Assembly: GCA_022865685.1 (NCBI GenBank)
Contig: JALHUB010000156.1
Coordinates: 1 to 10,666 of the forward strand
Source of the DNA: Dehalococcoidia bacterium
GTDB taxonomy: Bacteria; Chloroflexota; Dehalococcoidia; DSTF01; JALHUB01
Direction of reading: 5' to 3'
Length of the DNA stretch: 10,666 bases
Made by a program: the position numbers and the translations under genes
Part shown: positions 1 to 6,214 of the stretch, one piece after another
Numbering within the stretch: the first letter of the stretch is position 1
Layout of the letters: each line of letters begins with the position of its first letter
The notes under the pieces: model-generated
What the model was told of the DNA's origin: nothing
Seen by the model: only the letters and a program-made list of their open reading frames with translations
Databases searched by the model: none

Positions 1-715
1 CGCCCCTTTCGGCGATGGTGCGGGCGGCGGCAGCCTCCAGCTCGGTGCCAATCTCGTCGATTACGATGACCTCCGGCATATGGTTCTCCACCGCTTCGAT
101 CATCACGGCGTGCTGCTGGTTCGGCGTCTTGACCTGCATGCGACGGGCGCTGCCGATTGCCGGGTGCGGGATATCGCCGTCGCCCGCTATCTCGTTGGAG
201 GTATCGACGATGATGACGCGCTTGTTCATGTCGTCGGCAAGGACGCGAGCCACCTCGCGCAGCATCGTCGTCTTGCCGACGCCCGGCCGGCCGAGTAACA
301 GCGTGCTCTTACCGGTGCGAATGATGTCTTCGATGACGCGTATTGTGCCGAAGACGGCGCGCCCGACACGGCAGGTGAGCCCGACGATGCGTCCGCGTCG
401 ATTCCGTATGGCGGAGATGCGGTGGAGGGTGCGTTCGATGCCGGCGCGATTGTCGTCACCGAACTCGCTGACCCGCGCCACCACGTGGTCGATGTCCTCC
501 TCGCTAACCTCGACGTTGCTCAGGATCACCTCTCTGCCGGGATAGCGGGCCTCCGGGAGGCGTCCCAGGTCAAGCACGACCTCGAGCAAATCATGATTGT
601 CGGGTTGTTGCATTAGGGACGCGCTGATGTGAGGGGGCAGCATTTCCACGAAAGCATCGAGGTCGTCGGTGATCTGTTTTTCCACCGTTTCCTCCCCGGA
701 TTGGCGCACCGTCAT
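1..715 (-). CDS. Ycf45/SpoIIIAA-like P-loop ATPase (R3H-protein family), 3' end cut by window edge
   Basis: The visible 238 residues are the N-terminal part of a P-loop ATPase. A Walker A motif GRPGVGKT lies at residues 142-149. A strand with VDTSNEIAGDGDIPHP follows at about 170-185, and a Walker B motif EVIVIDE at 215-221. This order, and especially the DTSNEIAGDGDIPH segment, is characteristic of the plastid Ycf45 / stage III sporulation AA-like group, whose bacterial members often end in an R3H single-stranded nucleic-acid-binding domain. That end would lie beyond the left edge, so its presence is unknown. The start is the ATG at 713-715, 3 bp after the stop of the GNAT-like gene, so the two are probably co-transcribed and translationally coupled. 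The cellular role of this family outside sporulating bacteria is poorly defined; nucleic-acid-linked ATPase activity is the family expectation. Confidence 0.85.
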   Translation of the reverse strand, partial: MTVRQSGEETVEKQITDDLDAFVEMLPPHISASLMQQPDNHDLLEVVLDLGRLPEARYPGREVILSNVEVSEEDIDHVVARVSEFGDDNRAGIERTLHRISAIRNRRGRIVGLTCRVGRAVFGTIRVIEDIIRTGKSTLLLGRPGVGKTTMLREVARVLADDMNKRVIIVDTSNEIAGDGDIPHPAIGSARRMQVKTPNQQHAVMIEAVENHMPEVIVIDEIGTELEAAAARTIAERG

Positions 716-718
716 GTC

Positions 719-1651
719 CTAGACGGCCGGCGCCAGTTGCGGCGCCTTCACCGTCACCGCCGTCCTCATCACGAGAGACGCGAATTCGGGTCCCCGCTCG
801 AAGCCGCGTTGCAGGAGACCGTGGATGGGGCTGGACGCTGAGTTGGACACCAGGGTCATGGCACGCCTGCCCCCGACCTGCGCGAGGGCGACATCGAAGA
901 GCGCCTCCCGTGCCGGTTCAGCAGGATGGATCAGGAGATCGAAGTTGGCGCAGTCGGCGTCGACAGCGGAGCGATACCAGGCGGCGACGTGGCCGTCTCG
1001 CTCGGCAAGCTGCTGCGACACGCGTCCCACAAGCCAGCTCCGGTCCTGGGCCGCTTTCCACTCCCCGAACGTCGCGGCCTCGGCCTCCCGTACCTGCTCA
1101 GGCGTGCAGGCCTTGTACAGCTCGAACAGTGCCAAATCATCAGCCCGGGTCACCTTGCGAAAGCGCGGAAGCGCGTCGAGATGATGAGGTAACGTCCTGG
1201 GCGCCGTGGATGAGAACAGCGTCTCATGCTGGTAGGCGCAGAATCCCAGCCTGCGCGCCAGAGGGAGCACCGCGCTTTCCGACGACAGCCGCAGGAAGAC
1301 CTTTTCGACGTGGGCGCGCGCGGCGTCCTTCAGGGCCTGATCCAGCAGGCCGAGGCAGATGGAATCGTCGTCCTCCGCGGCGTTTATCACGCAATCGAGC
1401 TCCCAGGCGCTCTTGGAGCTGCGGCGTCGCGCCGATACAAGGCCGCGCAACGTCGCCCCCCTGATGCTAATCCAGGTATGGCAGCCGGTCGCGAAGGAGA
1501 ACCACTGCTCGAGGGCGCGCTCCAGGGGATGCGGCGCGGCGTCGGTTCTGCCGATTCGAGAGCGGGTCTTCGCTTCGTTGGGATATACCCGCCCATCGAA
1601 GGACACGAGGGCGACGAGGTCGGTGGGCCGTACTGCTCTAGGACGCGTCAT
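719..1651 (-). CDS. tandem GNAT-fold acetyltransferase-like protein
   Basis: A 310-aa protein that looks like two GNAT-type halves. The first half (about 1-148) has a central strand WELDCVIN at 83-90, then a helix rich in Leu/Ala (LGLLDQALKDAARAH) and the pattern VFLRLSSESAVLPLARRLGF at 118-137, which matches the motif A / motif B region of GNAT proteins (residues after the acetyl-CoA loop, then a 'LARRLGF' turn). The second half (about 163-300) ends with GLLQRGFERGPEFASLVMRT, the usual last strand of a GNAT fold. The normal acetyl-CoA pyrophosphate loop (Q/R-x-x-G-x-G/A) is not clearly conserved in either half, so catalytic activity is uncertain. The ATG at 1649-1651 overlaps the pdxT stop by 4 bp (ATGA), which fixes the start. 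An open frame continues upstream to 2047, but it lies inside pdxT. Substrate cannot be inferred; a non-catalytic role is possible. Confidence 0.6.
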   Translation of the reverse strand: MTRPRAVRPTDLVALVSFDGRVYPNEAKTRSRIGRTDAAPHPLERALEQWFSFATGCHTWISIRGATLRGLVSARRRSSKSAWELDCVINAAEDDDSICLGLLDQALKDAARAHVEKVFLRLSSESAVLPLARRLGFCAYQHETLFSSTAPRTLPHHLDALPRFRKVTRADDLALFELYKACTPEQVREAEAATFGEWKAAQDRSWLVGRVSQQLAERDGHVAAWYRSAVDADCANFDLLIHPAEPAREALFDVALAQVGGRRAMTLVSNSASSPIHGLLQRGFERGPEFASLVMRTAVTVKAPQLAPAV

Positions 1652-2268
1652 GACGTCGTCAAAGCGATGCTTTCGGTTCTGGCGGCGTCGGTCCGGGCCG
1701 CCGCGACGATCTGGACGAAGTAGTTGTGAAAGCGAAGGTCGGCGGTGAGTTCCGGGTGAAACGCCGTCGCCAGGGCATCGCCCTGCCGGACCGCGACGAC
1801 AGTCCCGCCGTCGACCTGCGCCAGCCGGCTCACCTCCGGCCCTACGTCTGTGACAACGGGCGGCCGGATGAATACGGCGCGAAATGGCGGCCCACCCAGG
1901 GCGGGCACCCCGATCTCCGTCTCGTAGCTGTCCACCTGGCGACCCCAGCCGTTGCGTTCGACAGCGATGTCGATTGCCGCCAGAGTCGGATGGGGCATGG
2001 CCGTCGAATGACGGGCCAGAAGTATCATGCCGGCGCAGGTTCCCCATACCGGGAAGCCGGTCGCGATCATCCGCGACAGAGGATCGAACAGCCCGTATTC
2101 CATCAGCAGGTGGCTGATGGTGGTACTCTCGCCGCCGGGTATGACGAGGCCGCGCAGTCCCTCCAGGTCTTCCGGCAGCCTCACTTCGGGCGCGGGCACG
2201 CCCAACCGGCGGAACGCTTCGACGTGTTCTGCAAACGACCCCTGGAGGGCAAGCACGCCGATACGCAT
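1648..2268 (-). CDS. pdxT: PLP synthase glutaminase subunit PdxT
   Basis: Class I glutamine amidotransferase that hydrolyses glutamine and channels ammonia to PdxS for pyridoxal 5'-phosphate synthesis. The 206-aa length is typical. The protein opens with MRIGVLALQGSFAEH, followed by the oxyanion/substrate segment IPGGESTTI at 43-51. The nucleophile is Cys78 in VWGTCAGM, and the other two triad residues are His171 and Glu173 in TAFHPEL. The usual RNAFGRQ-type segment reads RNGWGRQVDSYE at 105-116, a mild variant at a conserved interface loop. A TTG five codons upstream (2281-2283) is in frame, but the ATG at 2266-2268 gives the family N-terminus. The gene sits 16 bp after pdxS and overlaps the next gene by 4 bp, so it belongs to the pdxS operon. 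Activity requires the PdxS dodecamer. Confidence 0.96.
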   Translation of the reverse strand: MRIGVLALQGSFAEHVEAFRRLGVPAPEVRLPEDLEGLRGLVIPGGESTTISHLLMEYGLFDPLSRMIATGFPVWGTCAGMILLARHSTAMPHPTLAAIDIAVERNGWGRQVDSYETEIGVPALGGPPFRAVFIRPPVVTDVGPEVSRLAQVDGGTVVAVRQGDALATAFHPELTADLRFHNYFVQIVAAARTDAARTESIALTTS

Positions 2269-2284
2269 CGTGCCTGTGTGCAAG

Positions 2285-3172
2285 CTACCAGCCCCTGGTC
2301 GCGAGGAGTTCGCTTTCCGGGATATCCTTTATGTCGATACCGGTCATTGCCTCGCCCAATCCCTTGGACACCTCGGCGATGATCTTGGGGTCTCTGTAAT
2401 GGGTGACAGCCTTGACGATGGCGGCGGCGCGGCGCGCCGGGTCCTCCGACTTAAAGATGCCTGAGCCGACGAAGACACCATCGGCGCCGAGATGCATCAT
2501 CAGGGCAGCGTCGGCGGGCGTTGCGACACCACCGGCGGCGAAGTTGACTACCGGCAGGACGCCGGTCTCATGGATCTCCTTGACCAGGTCATAGGGCGCC
2601 GCCAGCGCCTTCGCCTCGGCCATAAGCTCATCCTTGGAGAGGCCCTTGAGGCGCCGGATGCCGCCCATGACGGCGCGCATGTGGCGCACGGCCTCGACGA
2701 TGTTGCCCGTGCCGGCCTCGCCCTTGGTGCGGATCATCGCGGCACCCTCGCCGATGCGTCGCAGCGCCTCGCCCAGGTCGCGGCAGCCGCAGACGAAGGG
2801 GATGGTGAAGTCGTGCTTGTCCACGTGATGCGACTCATCGGCCGGAGTCAGGACCTCGGACTCGTCGATGTAGTCCACGCCGAGAGCCTCTAGGACGCGG
2901 GCCTCGACGAAGTGCCCGATGCGGCATTTTGCCATGACGGGGATGGTAACGGCTTCCATGATGCGCTGGACGACGTCCGGATCGGCCATCCTGGCGACCC
3001 CGCCGGCGGCTCTGATGTCGGCCGGGACACGCTCGAGCGCCATGACGGCGCAGGCTCCCGCCTCTTCGGCGATCCTGGCGTGCTCGGGCGTGACGACGTC
3101 CATGATTACGCCGCCCTTTAGCATCTGAGCGAGCCCCTTTTTCACGGCCCAGGTGCCCTTAGCTTCAGCCAT
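2285..3172 (-). CDS. pdxS: PLP synthase catalytic subunit PdxS
   Basis: Synthase subunit of the deoxyxylulose-5-phosphate-independent vitamin B6 pathway. It joins ribose 5-phosphate, glyceraldehyde 3-phosphate and ammonia from PdxT to make pyridoxal 5'-phosphate. The 295-aa (beta/alpha)8 barrel shows all hallmark residues: Asp25 in IMDVVTPEHA, the imine-forming Lys82 in IPVMAKCRIGH, and the second lysine Lys150 in MIRTKGEAGTGN. The phosphate-binding FVGSGIF segment is near the C-terminus, and the chain ends in RGW as in homologues. The frame is open upstream to 3319, but the ATG at 3170-3172 gives the family N-terminus (MAEAKGTW). It is preceded by AGGAGG at about 3185-3190, 12 bases from the start. 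It is the first gene of the operon. No PdxR-type regulator gene is present in the window. Confidence 0.98.
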   Translation of the reverse strand: MAEAKGTWAVKKGLAQMLKGGVIMDVVTPEHARIAEEAGACAVMALERVPADIRAAGGVARMADPDVVQRIMEAVTIPVMAKCRIGHFVEARVLEALGVDYIDESEVLTPADESHHVDKHDFTIPFVCGCRDLGEALRRIGEGAAMIRTKGEAGTGNIVEAVRHMRAVMGGIRRLKGLSKDELMAEAKALAAPYDLVKEIHETGVLPVVNFAAGGVATPADAALMMHLGADGVFVGSGIFKSEDPARRAAAIVKAVTHYRDPKIIAEVSKGLGEAMTGIDIKDIPESELLATRGW

Positions 3173-3216
3173 AGCGTCGATAGACCTCCTAGTCAGCAGG
3201 ACGTTTGTACGGCTAA

Positions 3217-3246
3217 ATTGTACTACCAGCATCAAGGGCCACGCAA
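3217..3246 (-). promoter_or_regulatory. probable promoter of pdxS operon
   Basis: Reading the minus strand, TTGCGT (3241-3246) is followed after 18 bases by TACAAT (3217-3222). The start site would fall near 3210, giving a leader of about 38 bases that contains the AGGAGG ribosome-binding site of pdxS. The -10 hexamer is identical to that of the promoter at 9149-9178. The -35 box is only a fair match. Confidence 0.5.
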
Positions 3247-3312
3247 CTTGACTGATAGTTCGTGTACGTAGCGTGCTGTCGTTGGAGCGGGCGCACGGCC
3301 GCTTGGCCCAAT

Positions 3313-3341
3313 TTGACACGGGCGATCTTCGGGCTTAGAAT
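3313..3341 (+). promoter_or_regulatory. near-consensus sigma-70 promoter
   Basis: TTGACA (3313-3318), a 17-base spacer and TAGAAT (3336-3341) match the housekeeping promoter consensus at 11 of 12 positions with optimal spacing. Transcription would start near 3348 and read into the small membrane-protein gene at 3424. It diverges from the pdxS promoter about 70 bp away. Confidence 0.75.
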
Positions 3342-3351
3342 CGATTTGTCG

Positions 3352-3367
3352 GTGGCGCAAGCGCCAC
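3352..3367 (+). repeat. perfect inverted repeat at predicted transcript 5' end
   Basis: GTGGCGC, a 2-base AA centre, and GCGCCAC form a perfect 7-bp palindrome starting only a few bases after the predicted start site of the promoter at 3313-3341. In RNA it would fold as a short 5' hairpin with a 4-base loop. It has no following T-run, so it is not a terminator. It may stabilise the mRNA or be a DNA-level binding site; both are inference. Confidence 0.4.
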
Positions 3368-3423
3368 AACTTCTCAAGGAGTGGCTGACGAACCTCGTAG
3401 GGAGCGAGGTTCAACTTTTTGCG

Positions 3424-3588
3424 ATGGGCAGAATACGCTACGTGCTGGCCGTGTCTTCCTCGATTCTAGGGGTTATCGTGTTGATGTTTAGCCTGCTTCA
3501 ACCGGACCGGCCGACACTCGGCATCGCGTTCGGTGGCCTCCTGATCCTGTATGGACTCGTGAGACTGTACATCGGCCCGGCCGGATGA
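3424..3588 (+). CDS. small two-helix membrane protein, function unknown
   Basis: A 54-aa protein starting MGRIRY with two hydrophobic stretches, about residues 7-24 and 31-49, joined by a short polar turn (LQPDRPTLG). This is a hairpin-like integral membrane protein with a basic N-terminus, consistent with an N-in topology. I do not recognise the family. The ATG at 3424 is favoured; a GAGG about 13 bases upstream is a weak and rather distant ribosome-binding site. A GTG in frame at 3352 would give 78 aa and an almost leaderless message from the strong promoter at 3313-3341, but it would put a hydrophilic leader in front and the hairpin at 3352-3367 inside the coding region. The gene stands alone: divergent from pdxS and separated from the stress-protein operon by its own promoter. 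Confidence 0.6.
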   Translation: MGRIRYVLAVSSSILGVIVLMFSLLQPDRPTLGIAFGGLLILYGLVRLYIGPAG

Positions 3589-3664
3589 GGACGTCTGGTC
3601 AGGCTGCGGAAGAAGGGTCAGGCGCCGGAGGCCGCGCCGGGTCATTGCGCCGATTCTGCGCCGG

Positions 3665-3694
3665 TTGCGGCTTTTTCCGCTGCCAAACTATAAT
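3665..3694 (+). promoter_or_regulatory. probable promoter of the usp-RCK-pheA-fpg operon
   Basis: TTGCGG (3665-3670), an 18-base spacer and a perfect TATAAT (3689-3694). The start site would be near 3701, about 50 bases before the first gene of a five-gene plus-strand operon. It is the only clear promoter before 7024. Confidence 0.6.
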
Positions 3695-3751
3695 CTGCCA
3701 GGCCAATGATCTCGCCGAGTTCGACCTGGCAATTCCTGAGTGGGCAATGCG

Positions 3752-4207
3752 ATGGCGTCGCGTGATCCCACCGCGAAGCTGAAGACGATAGTCGTGCCTG
3801 TAGATGGCTCCCAAGCGAGTATGGAGGCTGTCGCGCTTGCCTGTGGCCTCGGAAAACGCAACAAGGGCAAGGTATTCGTCGTGCACGTGATCGAAGTGAA
3901 GCGCTCGTTGTCGCTGGACGCCGACTTGAGTGAAGAAGCCGCGCACGGGGAGGACATACTCTCCCGGGCGGAGAAGATCGCTGATGACCAGGACTTCGAG
4001 GTCGAAGCTGAGCTGCTGCAGGCCCGAGAGGCCGGACACGCGGTCGTGGACGAGGCGGCCGAGCGGCACGCAGACGTCATAATCGTGGGGCTCGAAGCGG
4101 AACGGCCGTTCGGCGGCTTTCAGTTGGGTAGGCTCCCGCAGTACGCTTTGAAGAATGCGCCATGCCACGTTTGGCTCTGGCGCCGATTTCCTGAGGCGGC
4201 AAAATGA
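3752..4207 (+). CDS. universal stress protein (UspA family)
   Basis: A 151-aa single-domain cytoplasmic stress protein. The N-terminal strand KTIVVPVDGSQAS carries the conserved Asp-Gly-Ser of the family. A central strand KVFVVHVIEV follows, and near the C-terminus are DVIIVG and NAPCHVWLW, the usual last two strands. The ATP loop G-x2-G-x9-G-S/T between them is degenerate: the segment reads GLEAERPFGGFQLGRLPQ, lacking the first glycine pair and the final Gly-Ser. The protein may therefore not bind ATP in the MJ0577 manner. The start is taken as the ATG at 3752; a GTG at 3740 is also in frame. Its stop overlaps the start of the first RCK gene by 4 bp (ATGA). Stress proteins next to TrkA/Ktr genes suggest a link to K+ homeostasis or membrane stress, which is inference. 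Confidence 0.88.
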   Translation: MASRDPTAKLKTIVVPVDGSQASMEAVALACGLGKRNKGKVFVVHVIEVKRSLSLDADLSEEAAHGEDILSRAEKIADDQDFEVEAELLQAREAGHAVVDEAAERHADVIIVGLEAERPFGGFQLGRLPQYALKNAPCHVWLWRRFPEAAK

Positions 4208-4665
4208 GGGTGATCATAATGGGTTGCGGCCGCAGGGGCTCCGCCCTGGCGGCAATGCTCGATTCCGAAGGACATGACGTCACCGTCCTCGACATCGACG
4301 CCGCCGCTTTCAGCTTTCTGCCCGACAGCTTCGGCGGAACGGAGATCGTCGCAAACGGTACCGACGTAGACTCGCTGCGACGGGCGGGAATCGAACAGGC
4401 GGACGCCTTCGTCTCGACGACGCGCGGCGACAACCGGAACGTGATGGCGGCCCAGATGGCGAAGCATATCTTCAACGTGTCGCGCGTCATCACGCTTGTC
4501 CATGACCCCATCCGCGAGGAGATGTACCGTTCGCTCGGCCTGCGCACGGTTAGCCCGACGAGGATCGTGGCCCAGTCGCTGAAAGAAGCCCTGCTGGCCG
4601 AAGAGAGCATGCCGGAGCCCAGCCTTAGCCGGGGCGAAGCGCCCCAGGGAGGAAACGAAGGCTAG
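4204..4665 (+). CDS. TrkA/KtrA-type RCK protein, N-terminal domain only
   Basis: A 153-aa Rossmann-fold regulator of K+ transport. The dinucleotide-binding glycine motif G7-C-G-R-R-G12 is intact. The second strand ends in an acidic residue (VLDID, Asp30), as expected for NAD(H) binding. The rest follows the RCK_N pattern: NGTDVDSLRRAGIEQADAF, then ITLVHDP and a C-terminal helix up to about residue 137. The protein stops there with a polar Gly/Glu/Pro-rich tail and lacks the TrkA_C (RCK_C) ligand-binding domain present in its neighbour. Such proteins gate TrkH/KtrB-type K+ transporters as octameric rings. Here it may form mixed assemblies with the next gene product, whose GTG start follows its stop with no gap. 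No membrane subunit is in the window, so the target is unknown. Confidence 0.9.
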   Translation: MRVIIMGCGRRGSALAAMLDSEGHDVTVLDIDAAAFSFLPDSFGGTEIVANGTDVDSLRRAGIEQADAFVSTTRGDNRNVMAAQMAKHIFNVSRVITLVHDPIREEMYRSLGLRTVSPTRIVAQSLKEALLAEESMPEPSLSRGEAPQGGNEG

Positions 4666-5346
4666 GTGTACATCATGATCGTCGGCGGCGGCAAGATCGG
4701 CTATTTCCTGGCGCGGCAGCTCCTGGAGGACCAGCACGAGGTGCTGATCGTCGAACAGAACGCCGAGAAGGCGGCGCAGATTGCCGAAGACATGGGAGAG
4801 ATAGTCATGATCGGTGACGGCTGCGAAGCCGCGACGATGGAGCGAGCAGGGATGGGCCGCGCCGATATGGCCATCGCCCTCACCGGCGACGATGAGGACA
4901 ACCTTGTCGTGTGCCAGGTTGCAAAGCACAAGTTCAACGTGCCGCACACAATCGCGCGCATCAACAATCCGAAGAACGAACGCATCTTCAAGATGCTGGG
5001 CATTGACGCCACCATCAGCTCCACCGGCGTGATTCTGGCGCACATCGAGCAGGAGCTGCCGTCGCATCCCATGATCCCACTGATGACGCTGAAAGGCGGC
5101 GGCCTGGAGATCGTTGAAGTCAAGATACCGCCGGACGCCCAAGTGGTGGGCAAGCCGGTGAAATCGATTCTCCTGCCACAGAAGTCGCTCATCACGCTCA
5201 TAATCGGGGCCGACGGACAGGCCAGGCTTCCCACCGGCGATACGCTCATTCAGGCGGGCGACGAAATCGTCGCGGTAACGATGCTGGACAGCGAAGACGC
5301 GCTCCGCTCAGCCCTTACCGGCATGCCCGCTCCGCAGCGATACTAG
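4666..5346 (+). CDS. TrkA/KtrA-type RCK protein with N and C domains
   Basis: A 226-aa cytoplasmic K+-transport regulator. The N domain (about 1-140) has G7-G-G-K-I-G12 and a second strand ending in Glu30 (LIVEQN), followed by GDGCEAATMERAG and ALTGDDEDNLVVCQVAK, a close match to TrkA/KtrA. The C domain (about 145-222) has the RCK_C layout, VEVKIPPDAQVVGKPVKSI, then LITLIIGADGQARLPTGDTLIQAGDEIVAV. The start is GTG at 4666, immediately after the upstream stop; it yields the family N-terminus MYIMIVGGG. GGGAGG at 4647-4652 or GAAGG at 4657-4661 can serve as ribosome-binding site. The next ATG, at 4675, would trim the first strand. It is 9 bp upstream of pheA. As part of the pair it probably senses NADH/NAD+ or nucleotides and opens or closes a Trk/Ktr transporter encoded elsewhere. 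Confidence 0.93.
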   Translation: MYIMIVGGGKIGYFLARQLLEDQHEVLIVEQNAEKAAQIAEDMGEIVMIGDGCEAATMERAGMGRADMAIALTGDDEDNLVVCQVAKHKFNVPHTIARINNPKNERIFKMLGIDATISSTGVILAHIEQELPSHPMIPLMTLKGGGLEIVEVKIPPDAQVVGKPVKSILLPQKSLITLIIGADGQARLPTGDTLIQAGDEIVAVTMLDSEDALRSALTGMPAPQRY

Positions 5347-5355
5347 GCTGACCCC

Positions 5356-6195
5356 ATGACCAAGCGACTCGCATTCCTCGGGCCAGCCGGCACCTTCAGC
5401 GAGAAGGCGGCCCTCCTGTGCGATCCGCAGGCACAGCTTCTTCCCTTCGCTACGGTGGCAGCCGTAGCAGCGGCCGTTGACTCGGGGATGGCGGATGAGG
5501 GCATTATGGCGATCGAGAACAGCCTTGAAGGGTCGGTCACCGACACGCTGGACGTACTGATCCACGAATCGGCGCTGCTGATACGGCGAGAGCTCGTCCT
5601 GCCCATCGAGCACTGTCTGCTGGTCAAGCCCGGGACCACCGCCGACCAGGTAACAACCGTCTATTCGCATCCGCAGGCGCTCGGGCAGTGCCGCCGCTTC
5701 CTGGAGCGCTGCTTCCCCAGGGCGCGCGTGGAGGCCTCCCTGTCCACTACCGCCGCCGTCGAACAGATGATGCAGCAGGACGGCGCGGCCGCAGTGGCGA
5801 CGATGCGAGCCGCGGAGCTGTACAAGGCGCAGGTGTTGGCCCGGGCAATCCAGGACAACCAGAACAACGAGACGCGGTTCGTGCTCGTCGCCGCCAGCGA
5901 CAGCGCCGCCACCGGCCGCGACAAGACGTCGCTTGCCTTCTCCGTCCCTCAGGACCGGCCGGGCAGTCTCGTCGACGCGCTGAAGGAGTTCTCAGACCGC
6001 CGCATAAACCTCACGAAGATCGAATCGCGCCCGACGAAGCAGGAGCTCGGCAAGTACGTCTTCCTGGTGGACCTCGAAGGCCACCGCACCGATCCGAAAG
6101 TGGCCCAGGCGCTGGAGGGGGTGCAGGCGCTCGCCTACTTCTTCAAGGTTTTCGGCTCGTACCCTCGTTTTGAGGCGGCGGGCTCCCCCCGCTAA
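5356..6195 (+). CDS. pheA: prephenate dehydratase
   Basis: Converts prephenate to phenylpyruvate, the committed step to phenylalanine. The 279-aa monofunctional form has no fused chorismate mutase domain. It opens with FLGPAGTFSEKAAL (7-20). The catalytic core shows ENSLEGSV (54-61), SHPQALGQCRRFL (104-116) and the active-site triplet T173-R-F in NNETRF. A C-terminal ACT domain (about 191-270) follows, with GSLVDALKEFSDRRINLTKIESRP; the ESRP motif at 223-226 is the phenylalanine-binding signature, so feedback inhibition by Phe is expected. ATG at 5356 is 9 bp after the RCK gene and the stop is 19 bp before fpg. Phe biosynthesis between K+ regulators and a DNA glycosylase looks like a convenience operon rather than a pathway. 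Confidence 0.97.
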   Translation: MTKRLAFLGPAGTFSEKAALLCDPQAQLLPFATVAAVAAAVDSGMADEGIMAIENSLEGSVTDTLDVLIHESALLIRRELVLPIEHCLLVKPGTTADQVTTVYSHPQALGQCRRFLERCFPRARVEASLSTTAAVEQMMQQDGAAAVATMRAAELYKAQVLARAIQDNQNNETRFVLVAASDSAATGRDKTSLAFSVPQDRPGSLVDALKEFSDRRINLTKIESRPTKQELGKYVFLVDLEGHRTDPKVAQALEGVQALAYFFKVFGSYPRFEAAGSPR

Positions 6196-6214
6196 GACAC
6201 TCGGGGCAAGCGCG

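Noticed and set aside
15..545. 176-codon plus-strand frame at the left edge
   Set aside because: It is antisense to the P-loop ATPase with Walker A and B motifs and is a Ser/Arg-rich shadow.
1652..2047. Upstream extension of the GNAT-like frame to 442 aa
   Set aside because: It lies wholly inside pdxT on the same strand in another frame and is Arg/Gly-rich shadow sequence; the ATG at 1649-1651 with ATGA overlap is the natural start.
3173..3319. 49-residue N-terminal extension of PdxS
   Set aside because: It runs through the AGGAGG site and the probable promoter, and homologues start at MAEAKGTW-like sequence.
3232..3414. 60-codon minus-strand frame upstream of pdxS
   Set aside because: It covers the divergent promoters and overlaps the hairpin, has no recognisable motif and no ribosome-binding site; it looks like chance.
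3589..3660. Possible terminator after the small membrane-protein gene
   Set aside because: GC-rich arms such as GGCGC/GCGCC occur, but the stems are short and no T-run follows.
4120..5142. 340-codon minus-strand frame opposite the two RCK genes
   Set aside because: The plus strand encodes two clear RCK proteins with intact motifs here; the antisense frame is His/Arg/Asp-rich, as expected from a GC-rich shadow.
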